From Hansfordia pulvinata (lineage: Eukaryota; Ascomycota; Sordariomycetes; Xylariales), in the NCBI GenBank assembly GCA_006538405.1, contig BJKQ01000026.1, forward strand, positions 62,001 to 126,000: 64,000 nucleotides of DNA. The letters are read 5' to 3'. This document shows positions 47,578 through 60,600 of the stretch, one piece after another (position 1 is the first letter of the stretch; each line of letters starts with the position of its first letter). Both the position numbers and the translations under genes were made by a program. The notes under the pieces were generated by a model. The model saw nothing but the letters and a program-made list of their open reading frames with translations. It was not told the DNA's origin and did no database searches.

Positions 47578-48607
47578 TTCCAAGAAACTCGGGCCTTTCA
47601 ACGGCCCACGAAGCTTCGGCCTGACCTGCGGCAGAGATTGCTGCGTTACGACGCCCGTGAATGTGGACTGCCCTGTGATTCAATTGCGCGCAGTCACTAC
47701 TGCCAGATGAGGCGGAAGGCAAGAGCGAGGACGGACGTGGAGATGACGGCGATTCCTCCCATGAGGACTGGCAGTCCAGAACGTCGGCATTGTATACGCG
47801 AACTCTAGAGCTGTCCTTAGATACTTACTTATCCTCCGCCCTTGTCCACGAAATGGTTGCAGACGTATAAGGACCATGGTTTCACAGGTGCGGTCAGACC
47901 GTGCGTGTGGCCGATCCGTGGACGCATTTGCAGCCGCTCGCGTCGATAAGACCCCGTGGCATAAAGCCCACATCAGCCCAATTCAACCCCTGCCCACCGT
48001 TGAAGCATCGGTCAAAGTGCAAAAGACGAGTTCCTGCAGTGGACGAGGCGATACTGGAACCAGCACAACCCTGGTGGAGACAACGACGTAAGGCAGTGAG
48101 CGATAATCGAGGAGGCTGTTCGTCACACGCCGATGGCCGCTGGGTCAGCCCGTAGAACCAGCTTAACCTTACAATACGGGATTACCAGGATTAAGCGGAC
48201 TTAATGGGCGCTGGTATGGTTGGGGGTGCGGACGTGTCCGTATAAACGGTCGTTAATAAGGCAGAAGCTATCGTGACTTCCTCACGATGGCCTCCGGTTA
48301 TGGCACGATGAAAGCGTTCGAGCTGCGATAGGCGTGTCTATCTTAAAGCCTTAAGATGCCCTCGCTTAACACGTGATAAGTGATACCATTCATTATAGTC
48401 GAGGACGCTCCGCTATACCGCGTCTACTCTCACACCTTATTCCTCTCGTCTCGCTGCCGAACTGGTCCCTGGTCGAGCCCCCCTTAAGCCCCAGCAAACT
48501 ACCTAATTCTAGCAGCTTGAAAATAAAGGTTCTTAGCAGCACCTGGACCTGAACCATACGCCGAGAGGGATCCTCACCTGCTTAGAGCTAGGGTTTATAT
48601 ATAAGGA

Positions 48608-48652
48608 CCCATGGGTACCTATTGAGACCCAGCTCAGTGAGATGGGTACCCA
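48608..48652. repeat. Imperfect inverted repeat at the island border
   Basis: GGGTACC and GGTACCC arms about 30 bp apart, with partial pairing inside (attgag/ctcagt). It lies about 40 bp before the switch to AT-rich DNA. Confidence 0.5.
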
Positions 48653-48690
48653 GAATTACATTTTTCAAAGCCCAGGTGATTCAGAATTAC

Positions 48691-49283
48691 TTAACCTATT
48701 AATATATTAAAATAAGTACTTATAAGTACTTAAGATAAAAGGTAAGTAACGATAAGTAAAATAGATAATAATTAAATCACGATAAGTATATATATCAACG
48801 TTTAAGTATTATTAATAAGTAATTATTAAGTTAAATAAAATTAAATAACGGAGAATAAATTTTAATTAAACGTAAGATTATTATTTTTTGTTACGCGTTT
48901 ATAAAATTAAAAGTCAGTTAAATAAACTTATTATTAATATTATAATAAAATTATAATTCCTTTTATTTTATTATTATTAATTCGATACCTTATAAATAGT
49001 TTTTTAATTTTAAATTATTAAATAAAATTATTATAATAATTAAAAGCGATAGGCCTTAATTTTTAAAAGTTAAATATTTATAAAAATATTTATAATAAAA
49101 TATTGATTTAATAATAAACTTTATAATAATAAAAGTTAAACACTTATATAATAATAAACATCACGTTATAAAATTTATTATTAATAATTAAGTTTATTTC
49201 AAACTTGATTAAAGTTATTACTTCTTAAAAAAACTATTTAAAAAGCTTTTTTAATAAAAAGTAAGGCTTTAAAAAGTGATATA
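48691..49283. other. AT-rich DNA, no gene
   Basis: RIP-like AT-rich sequence with no assigned element. Confidence 0.5.
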
Positions 49284-49575
49284 TATTACGAACTTAATTA
49301 TAAAGCTAATAAGATAAGTTATATTAATATAAGTAAGACGGCCGCGGATTGATAATTATATAAAGCCGTGTTAAATTAATTATATATATAAGGAAATATA
49401 GGTTATAAACGTAAGGTTATATAACACGATCACTTATTAAGATAAAGGATCACGGTAAGCGACTTATATTTATATTAAGTTATAAAAGAATTATAATAAT
49501 TTAAGTTAAAGGTATTATAAGCTATTATAATATTATTAAAGGAAGGAAAAATATATAAAGATAAAAGGCTTCTTA
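49284..49575 (+). repeat. Truncated LTR related to the 517-bp family, opposite orientation
   Basis: It starts tattacgaactta and follows the reverse complement of the 517-bp LTR through the tatattaatataagtaa word and the ttaattatatatataaggaaatat word. It breaks off at the cttctta word, exactly where another element's LTR begins. The remaining half of the LTR was not found after 57682. Confidence 0.65.
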
Positions 49576-49905
49576 TATTAAATACATTTTAATTATAATT
49601 ATTAATTATACTTTTATACGCGTACTTATTACGCGTTAAATTATATAAGTTAAGATTAAGCTTATTTTAATTTAATTTATTAATCTTAACAATTATAAAT
49701 AATATTTATAAGTGTTAAGTTAACCGCTTTTATAACTTAATTTATATCTTAATTAATCCTTTTATACGGCTTTATAAATAATATATTATAATAAAAATAA
49801 GTAATATTAATATTATCACGTATTATATATATATTTACCTTTTATAAACGTTATACTTTATATAACTTAATTAAGAATTCCTTTAAAGGTCCGATTGATA
49901 TTAAT
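49576..49905 (+). repeat. 5' LTR of the plus-strand element
   Basis: About 330 bp. Shares with 57355-57682 the words attataattattaattata, gtgttaagttaaccgc and cctttaaaggtccgat. The 3' border is approximate. Confidence 0.75.
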
Positions 49906-51943
49906 TAATATTATAACCTTAATTCCGTATTAAATATAATATAAATAAGTAAGGTTAAAAAAGCGTTATATAACACGTGAATTATTAATATATAAGTATA
50001 TGCTTTTACTTAAAGCTTTTATATAATTAAAAAGAAATATAATAACTTAATAATATAATAATTATTAAAAGATTTATTTCTTTAAATATAAAGAGAAATA
50101 TAATAATTTATTAATCTTAAAAAGTTAAATAATATATTATATATATATTATATTAATAATATAACCTTTTATAAATCGTAAAACCTTAATATAAGCGATT
50201 TAAAATTAAGCTTAAGTATTAATACCTTTATAATTAATATCTTTATTAATAATATTACCTTTTAAAAGTTATCTTAAACTTAATAAAAGGATAAAATTAT
50301 TATATATAAAAAATAATAAAAAAAAGCCTTTACGCTTTAATTATTTAAACGAGACACACTTATATTAAGTATTAAATTTAAAATAATCCTTATATAATTA
50401 ATATTTAAAATATTAATATTAAAATAATATATACTAACACGTATATTAATAAGTTTAATATTAAAGTATAATTAACCTTATAAGATTTTTCTTTTTAAAG
50501 TTTTTATTAAACTTTTAAGCTTACTTTAAAGATTAATAATTAACCGACTTTTATTATATTATACGCACTTTTAAAAAAGACACTCTCGTTTTAATTAATA
50601 AGGTTAAAGTTATTTTACTTAAAGATTAAAATATAAATAAGCGATTTATTAATATAATAAAAAATAATAATATTATAACTCGTTTATATATATATCCTTT
50701 AATTAATAACTTATAATATTAAAGGTCCTTTATAAATATAAGGTTGCTTATATAATAATTAAGCTTTTTTACTTTTTAATTATTAATTAATAATTCTTTT
50801 ATTATTACTTAAAAAACACTTTATATAAAAACCTTTTAATAATTTAACGCTTTATAAAGTAAAGCTATTTACACTTAAAATAAAAAGGTTAATAAGCAGT
50901 CTTATATAAAGTTAAAGAATAAAGAAAAAAGAAGAATAATAATATTTGAAATTAACTTTAAAGAAAAGACTATATATAAGTTTATTAAATAAAAAGAGTA
51001 AAAAAAGTAAAGGAATTATACGCTTTATATCGATTTTATATAAAGTACTTAATATATATTTATTTAAAGAGATACTTTAATATTTACTTTTTTAAAAACT
51101 TTATTATTAAAAAACACATATATATATTTAATAAAAAGAAATATAACTCTTTTATAAGTTAATTAACTTATATATAACCCTTTTTAAGTTTTACTTATAT
51201 ATTTTATTTAAAATAAAATTATTAATATTATAAAGTACGCTTCCTTTATAAAGATATAAAAAAAGAAGAAAAGTTACTTTAATAAGCCGTATAATATCTT
51301 AATAAATAAGGTTAAGTATTTCTTTAAGACTTATTAAAAGCTAAGTATTATAAAGGATTAATATTATATTATCTTTTTAAAAGTTATAATAAATTAAGTA
51401 AAGTAATACTTTTTAAATTATATTATTATTAAAAAGTGGTTTAATAAAATATATAAATTATTAAATTAGCACTTTAATATTAAAATTAATTATAATAAAT
51501 ACTTTAATAATTAAACTTTACTTTTATTTAACCGGGTTTATAATAATTATTTAAATAAGTTTAAATTAAACTGCTTTAATTTATTATTTAATTATTTATA
51601 ATTTATATAAAAAGTATTTAAAAAGGAGTATTAAAGCGAAGTTTAATTATATATTATAATTATTTATATATATAAAAAAGTGTTAAAGTTAAATATAACT
51701 TTAATTATACTTAAACTTATATATAAACTATTCTTTTTTAATTTAAAAAAAGTATTATAATTATCCTTTAATTATAAGGCTTTAAGTATATATATAATTA
51801 TTAACTTTTACTTAATAAATTAACGATACCTTAATAATTAAAAGTAAAAAAGTTTATTAAAGCTTATATATTTTTTAAGTAAGCTTTATTAAGTATACTT
51901 TACCTTTAACCAGTTATATAATAATAATTTAAAGGCGAAAAAG

Positions 51944-51985
51944 TGTTTTATTTATAAGAAAAAGGGTTATTAATTAATTAATTAT
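51944..51985 (+). pseudogene. Relic of a Gag CCHC zinc knuckle
   Basis: The frame has exact C-x2-C-x4-H-x4-C spacing with Cys at position one and Tyr at the other three positions. Each Tyr codon is TAT, one transition from TGT (Cys) or CAT (His). A stop (TAA) lies between the third and fourth. Zinc knuckles of this type end the Gag protein of LTR retrotransposons. It is no longer functional. Confidence 0.7.
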
Positions 51986-54900
51986 ACCTTTAAGGAATAT
52001 ATAAAGTTTAAAAGGTAATATACTATTTATTTTATTAAAATTAACCACGGTGAGGAATTATTACTTAACGATTAAAAGAGCTTCTTTTAAAAGATTAAAA
52101 AAGAAGTGCTTAAGCTTTAATTAATTAATAAAAAAGACTTTTTAAATAAAGAAGTACTTTATTAATTAACCGTTTATTTAATTAATATAAGCTTTATATA
52201 TTAAATAATTAATAAAGATATTTATTAACTTTCTTTTATTTTATTAATTAATTAATTTAAGTTAAAAAGTAAGTATAATATATAATATTAAAATAAGCTT
52301 TAAAATATTAAAATAAAAAAGTTTTTTATAATTAATAAAGTATAAGTAAAAGCGTATATTTATAAATTCTTATTTATAAAGATTAATTAAATTATTTTAA
52401 AGGTTAATATTATATTTAATAAAAGTTAAGTAATAATAACAATTTATAAGATTATAATTAAAAACCTTATTAATTAAGTTATATATTATATTTTAAAAGC
52501 GCTTATACTTTTCCTTTTTAATTTTTAAAATATAAATAAGTTAAAAGCGTACTTTAATAATATAATTAATATTAATATTTAAATAAATAAAGTGTAAATT
52601 TTTATTATTAAAAAATAAAGATAAATATTAACCTTTAAGAATAAGCGATATACTTTATTAAAATTAAAATTAAAAAGCTTTATAAAAGGTTTAATTACTT
52701 ATATATAAATTAACTTTATTATTTATTAAAAAAGGTAAGTTATTAAAACATTTATATAAAGATCTTAAATTAAATTTAAAAGTTATATTATTATTATTAA
52801 ATATATAACTTAACTCTTTAAAGATTTAAGTTTTTAATTAAAAACGATTTATAATTTAATTATAAGGTTATTATTAATATTATATTTATTAATAAAAGGA
52901 GTGTGTTATATATTATTAATATAATAACCTTTTTTTAAATAATTATCTTTTTAAAATCGCTTTTAATAAAGGATATATAAAACGCTTTTATATAATATTA
53001 AATTAATACTTATTAAGGTCCTTTAAATATTATTATATACGACTTAAATATTAATTTTACTTTTTAAAAGTTTTAAGTAAATACTTAAATTATAAAAGCT
53101 ACTTATAAAAAGGCGCTTATAAAGGTATATTAAGTTATAAGGAAGATTAAAAAAGCGCACGTATTATTAAAAAAAACCTTTATAATCTTATAAAATAAAC
53201 TTAATTATTATATAAATAATAAAGATATTCTTTAAATAATTATAAAGGTTATAAATAATATAATTAAGTTAAACGGTCTTATTTTTATACTTTTTATCTT
53301 TAATATATACTTTAAAATCTTTTAAGATTTAACTTTATCCTTTAATATTATTATATAAAGTTAACTTATTTAAAAAAATAATAAAAGTAATTTAAAAGAT
53401 TAATATTAAAAAGGATATAAATTAAATAATTAACACTTATAATAACTTAAATATATAAAATGTTTTATAACTTCTTTTTTTGTTTTTAAGTCTTAATATA
53501 AAAGAAAATTAAGGTTAATAAAGCTTATATAAAATTAAATTTTTTAAAAAGTAAAATATAACTCTTAATTTATTAAATAAGTTAACTCGCTTTTATATAA
53601 CTTAAGTTAAAAAGTATAAGTAATAAAATATTTTAAACTTAAAAAAAAGTATCTTATATTTAACTTTACCTTTTAAAAGGAAGAAAAAATAATTAAAAAA
53701 AGTGGTAACTTATATTAATTAATATAATTAACCTTAAATCTTTATAAGCGAAAAGGAAAAGTATTATTAAAATCTTATTATACGATTAAAGTAATAAAGG
53801 ATTATTATAACCTTTAAACCCTTATTTTTTAAGGTAAATATAATTAAAATTAATAAATTAATAATATTAAAAGTTTATAAATTTATTATATATAACCTTT
53901 TTATATATATAAGTTAAATCTTTAAGTTTAAGCTTATATAAAAGGTTTAATCTTAATTTTTTAACTTATATAAAAAGTTAAGACTTATTATATAAGGGTA
54001 TAAAGATAATAAAAAGGCTTTATTATTAATTTAAACACTTATAATTTAATATATAAGTTAAAGGCTTATCCTTGCCTTTAATCTTATATTAATTTTAATA
54101 TATAAAGTAAAAAAGGAATTATAAAATATCTTTTAAGCGTATATATACTTTATTACTTAATTTTAAAGGGAGATTATCGTGTATTTATTAAAGGAACTTA
54201 AAGAACGGTACTTAAAAAGAATAATACTTTAAATTATTTATCTCTTATGTAGGTTAATTAAATTAAATTTATATTAATATAAGATATATTATAATTATTA
54301 TAAAAAAAAGCTTTTTATAAGAACGTTTATATATAACTTATACTTATTATTTATTAATATAAGTATAATAAACTTTAATATTACTTTTTTATAAACGGAT
54401 AATATATTTAACTTTATAATATTTAAGTTCCTTACTTATAAAAAGGACGAATTATAAATGATTAAGTTTAAGGATAAATTAAAGTTAATACTCGCGTATA
54501 ACTCTTTTATAAAGTTTAATAAAAGTAAGATTTCCTTATAAAAGTAAAACGTTTACTTAAAATAAAAAGGTTAAACGGTATAGCTTAAAATTATTTAATA
54601 AAAGGAAGTAAATATTATATAATAATATATAATATAATATACGTGCGGCACGTATATTTCCTTAATTTATTAATTAAAGGCAGCCTTTAATCTTTTTATA
54701 ATTATATAAATTTAAAAGCTGACCGTAAACAACTTTAAAGCACTTAATACATAAATTTAATAAAAAAAAAATTTATTAAAGGATTATTATTTTTATTATT
54801 AAAACTCGCGCGTATAAAGTTATTTATCTTTATAAATAAATCTTTTATTAATAATAAGGACCTTACGTTTTAATTAAGTTATATAATCTTATTAATAAAA

Positions 54901-57354
54901 AAGAGCCGTATAATAATAAACTTTATAATTAAGAATAATATTATTTATTAAAATTCGTTACAATATAAAAGAGTTACACGCTTTATATTAATTAATAAGT
55001 TATATAATATAATAAAAGGCTTTAATAACGTTATTGCTTTTAATTTAACCTTAAATTAAATTATATTATACTTGAAGATATTATACGTTCTTATTATCCT
55101 TTATATAAACTTAAAGTCTTTATATAAATACTTAATAAAATTAAGTATTATTATAAAGAAAAGGCTTATAATTAATATTATATCCCTTTAAGAGTCGTAT
55201 AAAAGAAAGGAGATTATAAAAGTTTAATAAATTAACGGTTAAGATAACTTAATTAACACGTTTATAAAGAAGAATTTAAATTAAGTATTAATTAACCTTA
55301 TCTTTTATAATTAAATCACCGTACGAATTAAAGTATATATAAATAAGCTTAATTAAAGGTTATTTAAAGATAAAAAAAAGATTTAATATTATAAACTTAA
55401 CATAAAAAAAAAGCCGTATAAAGGCTTAATAACCTCCGTTTATAATTATAAACCTATAAAACGCTTATTTCTTTAACTTAAAAACTCGATTATAAACTTA
55501 TTTATATATTTATTTCCTTTATTAAAACTTAATCGTAAAATTAAAGTACATATATAAATAAAAATAATAAAAAATTAAAACAAAACTTAAGCGTAATTGA
55601 ACCCTTACTTAATTAATAACTTAATACGGTTAATAAAAGTTATTTTTTTTTATAAACCTTTAAACTTTTCCTTATTATATATATATAATCTTTAATATTA
55701 ACGGCCGTACCGTCCTTATTAACCTTTCCTTTTTTAAGGTAAGGTTAATAAAAAGAATTATAATAAACATCGGTAAGCTTATAATAAGTGTAATTACTTG
55801 CCTTAAAGCGAGTAATATAATTATTATATACCTTATTTTTAATATTAATAAAGTAATAATAACCTTTTATTAAGTTTAAGATATTATCCGTATATTAAGT
55901 AAAGTAATTAATAACGTAACGGTTATTATAAGATTAAATAAAAAGAGTTAAAAACTTATTACGGTTATAAATTATTTAATTAAAGGTCTTATATATACCG
56001 AGATCGCGGTTTACTTTAAAAAGGATATTATAAGCGGGAAAATTATAAAAGTATTATTCTTTTATAATAATAATTAAGCGTTAAAAAATAATCGAGTTAT
56101 TAAGGCTTAACTTATTAAGATTAATATAAACATATAACGGTTAAAGGTAAAGCCGGCTTAAACGAGCGGAGCGTTAAAGAAAAAGTTAAGCTTTAAGACT
56201 TAATTATTATAAAGAGAGGTATAATTAAAAGGATCGTAAAGATTAAATATCCGGTTTAAGATTCTTTTATTAATAAAGGTTATAATAAAAACGAGATATA
56301 AATAAATAAATAAGCGTTATATATAAGTGTAAAAAAGGTGATAAAGCCGTAAAAAGGTTAATAATATTAATAAATATTAAAGATATTATTATTATTATTA
56401 AACAGGTTAACTTTATAAATAGATAATAAGGATAATAATAATAATTATAATTAAAGATATAATTAAAGTTATAAACTTATTTAAAGTTAAATATAAAGTT
56501 ATAAAAGGTTAAATAAGGTTAAGTAAGTTTAAATAAGTTAAAGTATATATATATAAAAAGGAAGAAAAAGGGATTTAAATAATAATTAATAAATTTAACC
56601 TACTTTTATTTATAAAAGGTTAAAATTAATTAATTTAATAAGCGTGTGAACTTCTCGCGTGTATAATTAAGAAAGGCTTACTTTTCTTTTTATAATATAT
56701 TATTAAACGACTTAATAAAGTAAAAATAAGTAAAAGAAATAACTTTATTAATTAAAAGGATAATAAAAGGTATAAGAATACGTTTTAACACTTAACCTTA
56801 ATTTAAGAATAATATAAGTGATAAGGTTATTATTAATTTATAAGCCGTATAACTTATAATAGTTCTTAAGTTTAAAGGTATTCTTAATTATTTTAAGCTA
56901 TTATTATTAATTCATTAAGTTATTAATTAACCGCTTAAATAACTTACCGGGTTAAAAGAATATAACTTTAAGTTTATATAACCGGTACTTTTATAAGTGA
57001 CCGGTTAAGGCGACCTCCTTTTTACTTATTACTTAATTAAGCTTAAAGTTTACTTTAAATTTTAATTATTAATTACACGCTTATGCTTAAAGATAATTTA
57101 ATATAAATCCTTAACTTTTAATTAATTATAAGTATTTAATTTAATACGTTTCTTATTTTAATTTATATAAGCGACTTATTTATTAAGAAGTATAATACTT
57201 ATTTAAAAGCACTTTTACCTTATATATAAAAGGCTTAACCCTTTTACTTTATATTTATTTTAAAGATAATATAAAAAGCATTTTAAAGCAGTTTATTTAA
57301 TATAAATTACATAAAGCGTATAAACGGAGTTTAATTAAAAAGAAAAATAATTAA

Positions 57355-57682
57355 TATTAAATACACTTTAATTATAATTATTAATTATACTCTTATATAC
57401 GCGTTTATTACGCGTTTAATTATGTAAGTTAAGATTAAACTTATTTTAATTTAATTTATTAGCCTTAACGGTTATAAGCAGTGCTTATAAGTGTTAAGTT
57501 AACCGCTTTCGCGGCCTAGCTTACATATTAATTAAGCCTTTTTTACGGCTTTATAAATAGCATATTATAATAAAATAAGAAATATTAATATTATCACGTA
57601 TTACGTATATATCCACTCTTTATAAACATCATACTTTATATAACTTAATTAATAATTCCTTTAAAGGTCCGATAAATATTAA
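57355..57682 (+). repeat. 3' LTR of the plus-strand element
   Basis: Partner of 49576-49905, less mutated in places (gcggcctagctta). It is preceded by a purine-rich run (aaaaagaaaaataa) that may be its polypurine tract. Confidence 0.75.
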
Positions 57683-60600
57683 GCGTTATCCTTTTTAATT
57701 AAGGCTTATATAAGCGTAAAAAATATTTTTTACTTTATATTCTTTATTTACGTTTAAGATAAGGTCTTTAATAATAATCGGACTTTAATAAGTATTTATA
57801 ATTAATTAACTTAATAATAAGTTTATTATTATATACTTTATAAGGTTAATATAAAATATTTTATAAATTCGTTTTAAAACGTTTAATCTTATATTTAATA
57901 AGTTTAAGATTATTATAATTTTTATCTTTAACGAATTTAAATTAACTTTTATAATAATTATTTTATTATAAAGTTATATAATATAAGTTATACTTTATCT
58001 TTAATTTAAAAGAGTTTTATTAAGCGTTTTAAGCGATTAAAGTCGTTTTATTATCGTTATTAAACGTATATTATAATAAATATTATTAACTTTTACCTTT
58101 TATATAAACGGGTTATAAATTCCGTGGCTTTACCACTTAATACTTTTATTATAAGGTCTTTTTTTAAAAGCCGTTAAATTACCTTTATATTAAAGCCGTG
58201 TAATAAACGGTTTAAATTAACCTTTATAATTATTAAGGTTTTATTATTAAGTGTTAATTAATATATTAAAAAGTGGTTAAATTAATCGTTTTACTTAAGA
58301 AATACCACCGTACGTAAAATAATTTAAACCTTTTAATTTACTTATTTAATACCTTCGTTTATTAATAAGTAATACGTTATTAATAATATTGATTTAATCC
58401 TTATTAAAGTGTATAAGGTTTTTTAAAAGCCCTTAATTTAATTTAAGTTATAATCGTTAATAATATTAATTAAAAACTTATAAAAGTGTTATTATATATT
58501 ATAAAACCGTATTATACACGCTTTAATTATTATTAAGCTTATTACTTTTAATTAAATAAACTTTAATAACCGGTTAATAATAATTATAATATATTTTAAA
58601 TAATTTAACCTTATTATAAAAAGTGGCCTTATAAAGTTTATTAAGATTTATAATTAAAACTTATTTAATAAAGGTAAAAAGGTGAAAAGGCTTTATTAAA
58701 GTTAATAAGAAATATATACTCTTTTATAATTATAATTTTATATAAGCCGCGTTATATTTTAAAATATAAAATTTTAATAATAATTATATAATAAGATTAT
58801 AAACGTTATCCTTTAACTTAAATAACCCTTTAATAAAGATTTATAAGCGTGCTTAATTAACCTTATTATTAATAATTCTTAAATTAATACTTACACGTGG
58901 CCTTTTTAAAGTAAGGCTTTTTAAGCGTTTTTTATATAATTTTTAATTTAAAGTAAGCTGTTTACTTTTAAAAAAAAACGGCGGGCTACGCTTTTTATAT
59001 TACTTAAGTAAGCCGTGTGTATATTATTCTTATAACGGCCCTTATTTTAAAACGCGGTTAAGTCCTTTTTTATAAATATATCCGCTTTTTAAAGTAAGTA
59101 AAACCTTACTTTTTATTATAATTAACCTTATAAGAACCTTTAATATATTTATAAAGATAATATTATAATTAAGTAAAGTAATTACTTATATTTTAAATTA
59201 TCCCTTTTCTTATTTTAATTATAATATAATAAGGCGTTTAACCGCGCGCTTTATATACTTAATTAATAATAAAAGTTATAATTAAATAAAGTAAAGACCT
59301 CTTTTTAACGTGCTTATTATTTATTAATTAATTAAAAGGTAATAAAGTATTTTAAGTTTTTATAATTAATAAAGATTATAAATAAGTCTTATATAAACCG
59401 TAATTTAATTAATTAAGCCTTTAAATAAGTGATTACTATTAATATTTTTTTATTATAAATCGGGTGATTATATTATATTAATATTAAGGATATTAAGTAA
59501 TATATTATTAAGTATAAAATATTATTATAAAATTATAATAAACAGCCCTTTAACACTTAACTTAAGTAATCGGCTTTTATTACCGCTTTTAAGTTAAAAT
59601 CTTATTACTTTAAGATTAAGCTTATAATAAAAAGGTCTTTTAAATTTTAAAAGGCCTTATTATACTTTTAAGTTTAATTAAAATACATGTTCTTCCTTAT
59701 TAATATATTAAACAGGGTTATTAAGGTTAAATAATTTAAGATTAAATCGCAGTAAAAGTTAATAAACTTAAGGAAATTATAAACGGCCTTAATATTCTTT
59801 AAGGCTTTTTACTTTTAAATAATTTAAATCTTTTTTAAGTTTAAACGAATTTCCTTTTTAACCTTTATAATAAACTTAAGGTACTTAACCTTTATTATTA
59901 TAAACTTGTACTTATTTTCATTAAAAAATAAGTTAATATCCTTTAATAACCTTAATACTTAATATACTTTTATAATATAATCTTTTTTTAAGCCCTTTAA
60001 ATAAATTAACACGTTATTAAAAAAAGCCGTAATAAAATTCTTAAAAGTGGTATTTAAGGCCGTGTTAATATATCGTTAAAATAATGTTAAAGCCTTAATT
60101 AATTTAAAGGGGTATATTAATTACTTTAATAATTTAAAACAGGTATAAAACGTTATTAAATACTTTTATTTAATTTTTATTTATAATTAATAAAAAGCCG
60201 CTTTTATATTTAACTTTATTATTTATTAAGATTTTAATAAAAAGCGTAATATCTTTAAAATTAATAATAAGTATCGGTCTTATTAAATAACCTTAATTAA
60301 CGCTTTATAATTTATATAAAAGCGTTATTTCCTTTTTAACTTTTTAATAAGTAAAATAAGTGCCGTTATAAATAAGGAGTTAACTTAAATTTATCTTTTA
60401 TTTTTTAAGTTTATAATTTATTAATATAACTTAAATAATTAATAATATAATATATTATATGAAGGGCCTTAAAAGAGGTCCGGGGAGGAACCGTCTTTAT
60501 TTAAGTTAATCCGGATTTTATAATTAAGCCTTTTTTAATAAAGTAAAAAGGCGGATATTTTATTTTTATCGAATAACGCTTAAAAGTTTATAAACTTAAA

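Larger units (their letters stand above)
46983..48690. other. GC-balanced DNA without a recognisable gene, ending at the AT-rich border
   Basis: Apart from array E and a hairpin near 48608, only short overlapping frames were seen. Confidence 0.45.
49576..57682 (+). mobile_element. LTR retrotransposon on the plus strand, RIP-degraded, superfamily unsettled
   Basis: Direct repeats of about 330 bp at 49576-49905 and 57355-57682 bound an element of about 8.1 kb. Both start tattaaatac, as expected for TGTTAAATAC after RIP. A zinc-knuckle relic in the plus frame at 51944-51985 shows that gag reads rightwards. Near 54390 a plus frame reads LxTDN followed 4 residues later by a Phe-rich stretch, which might be the integrase core of a Copia-type element; this is weak. 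No clear reverse transcriptase box was found. Target duplications could not be identified. Confidence 0.7.
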
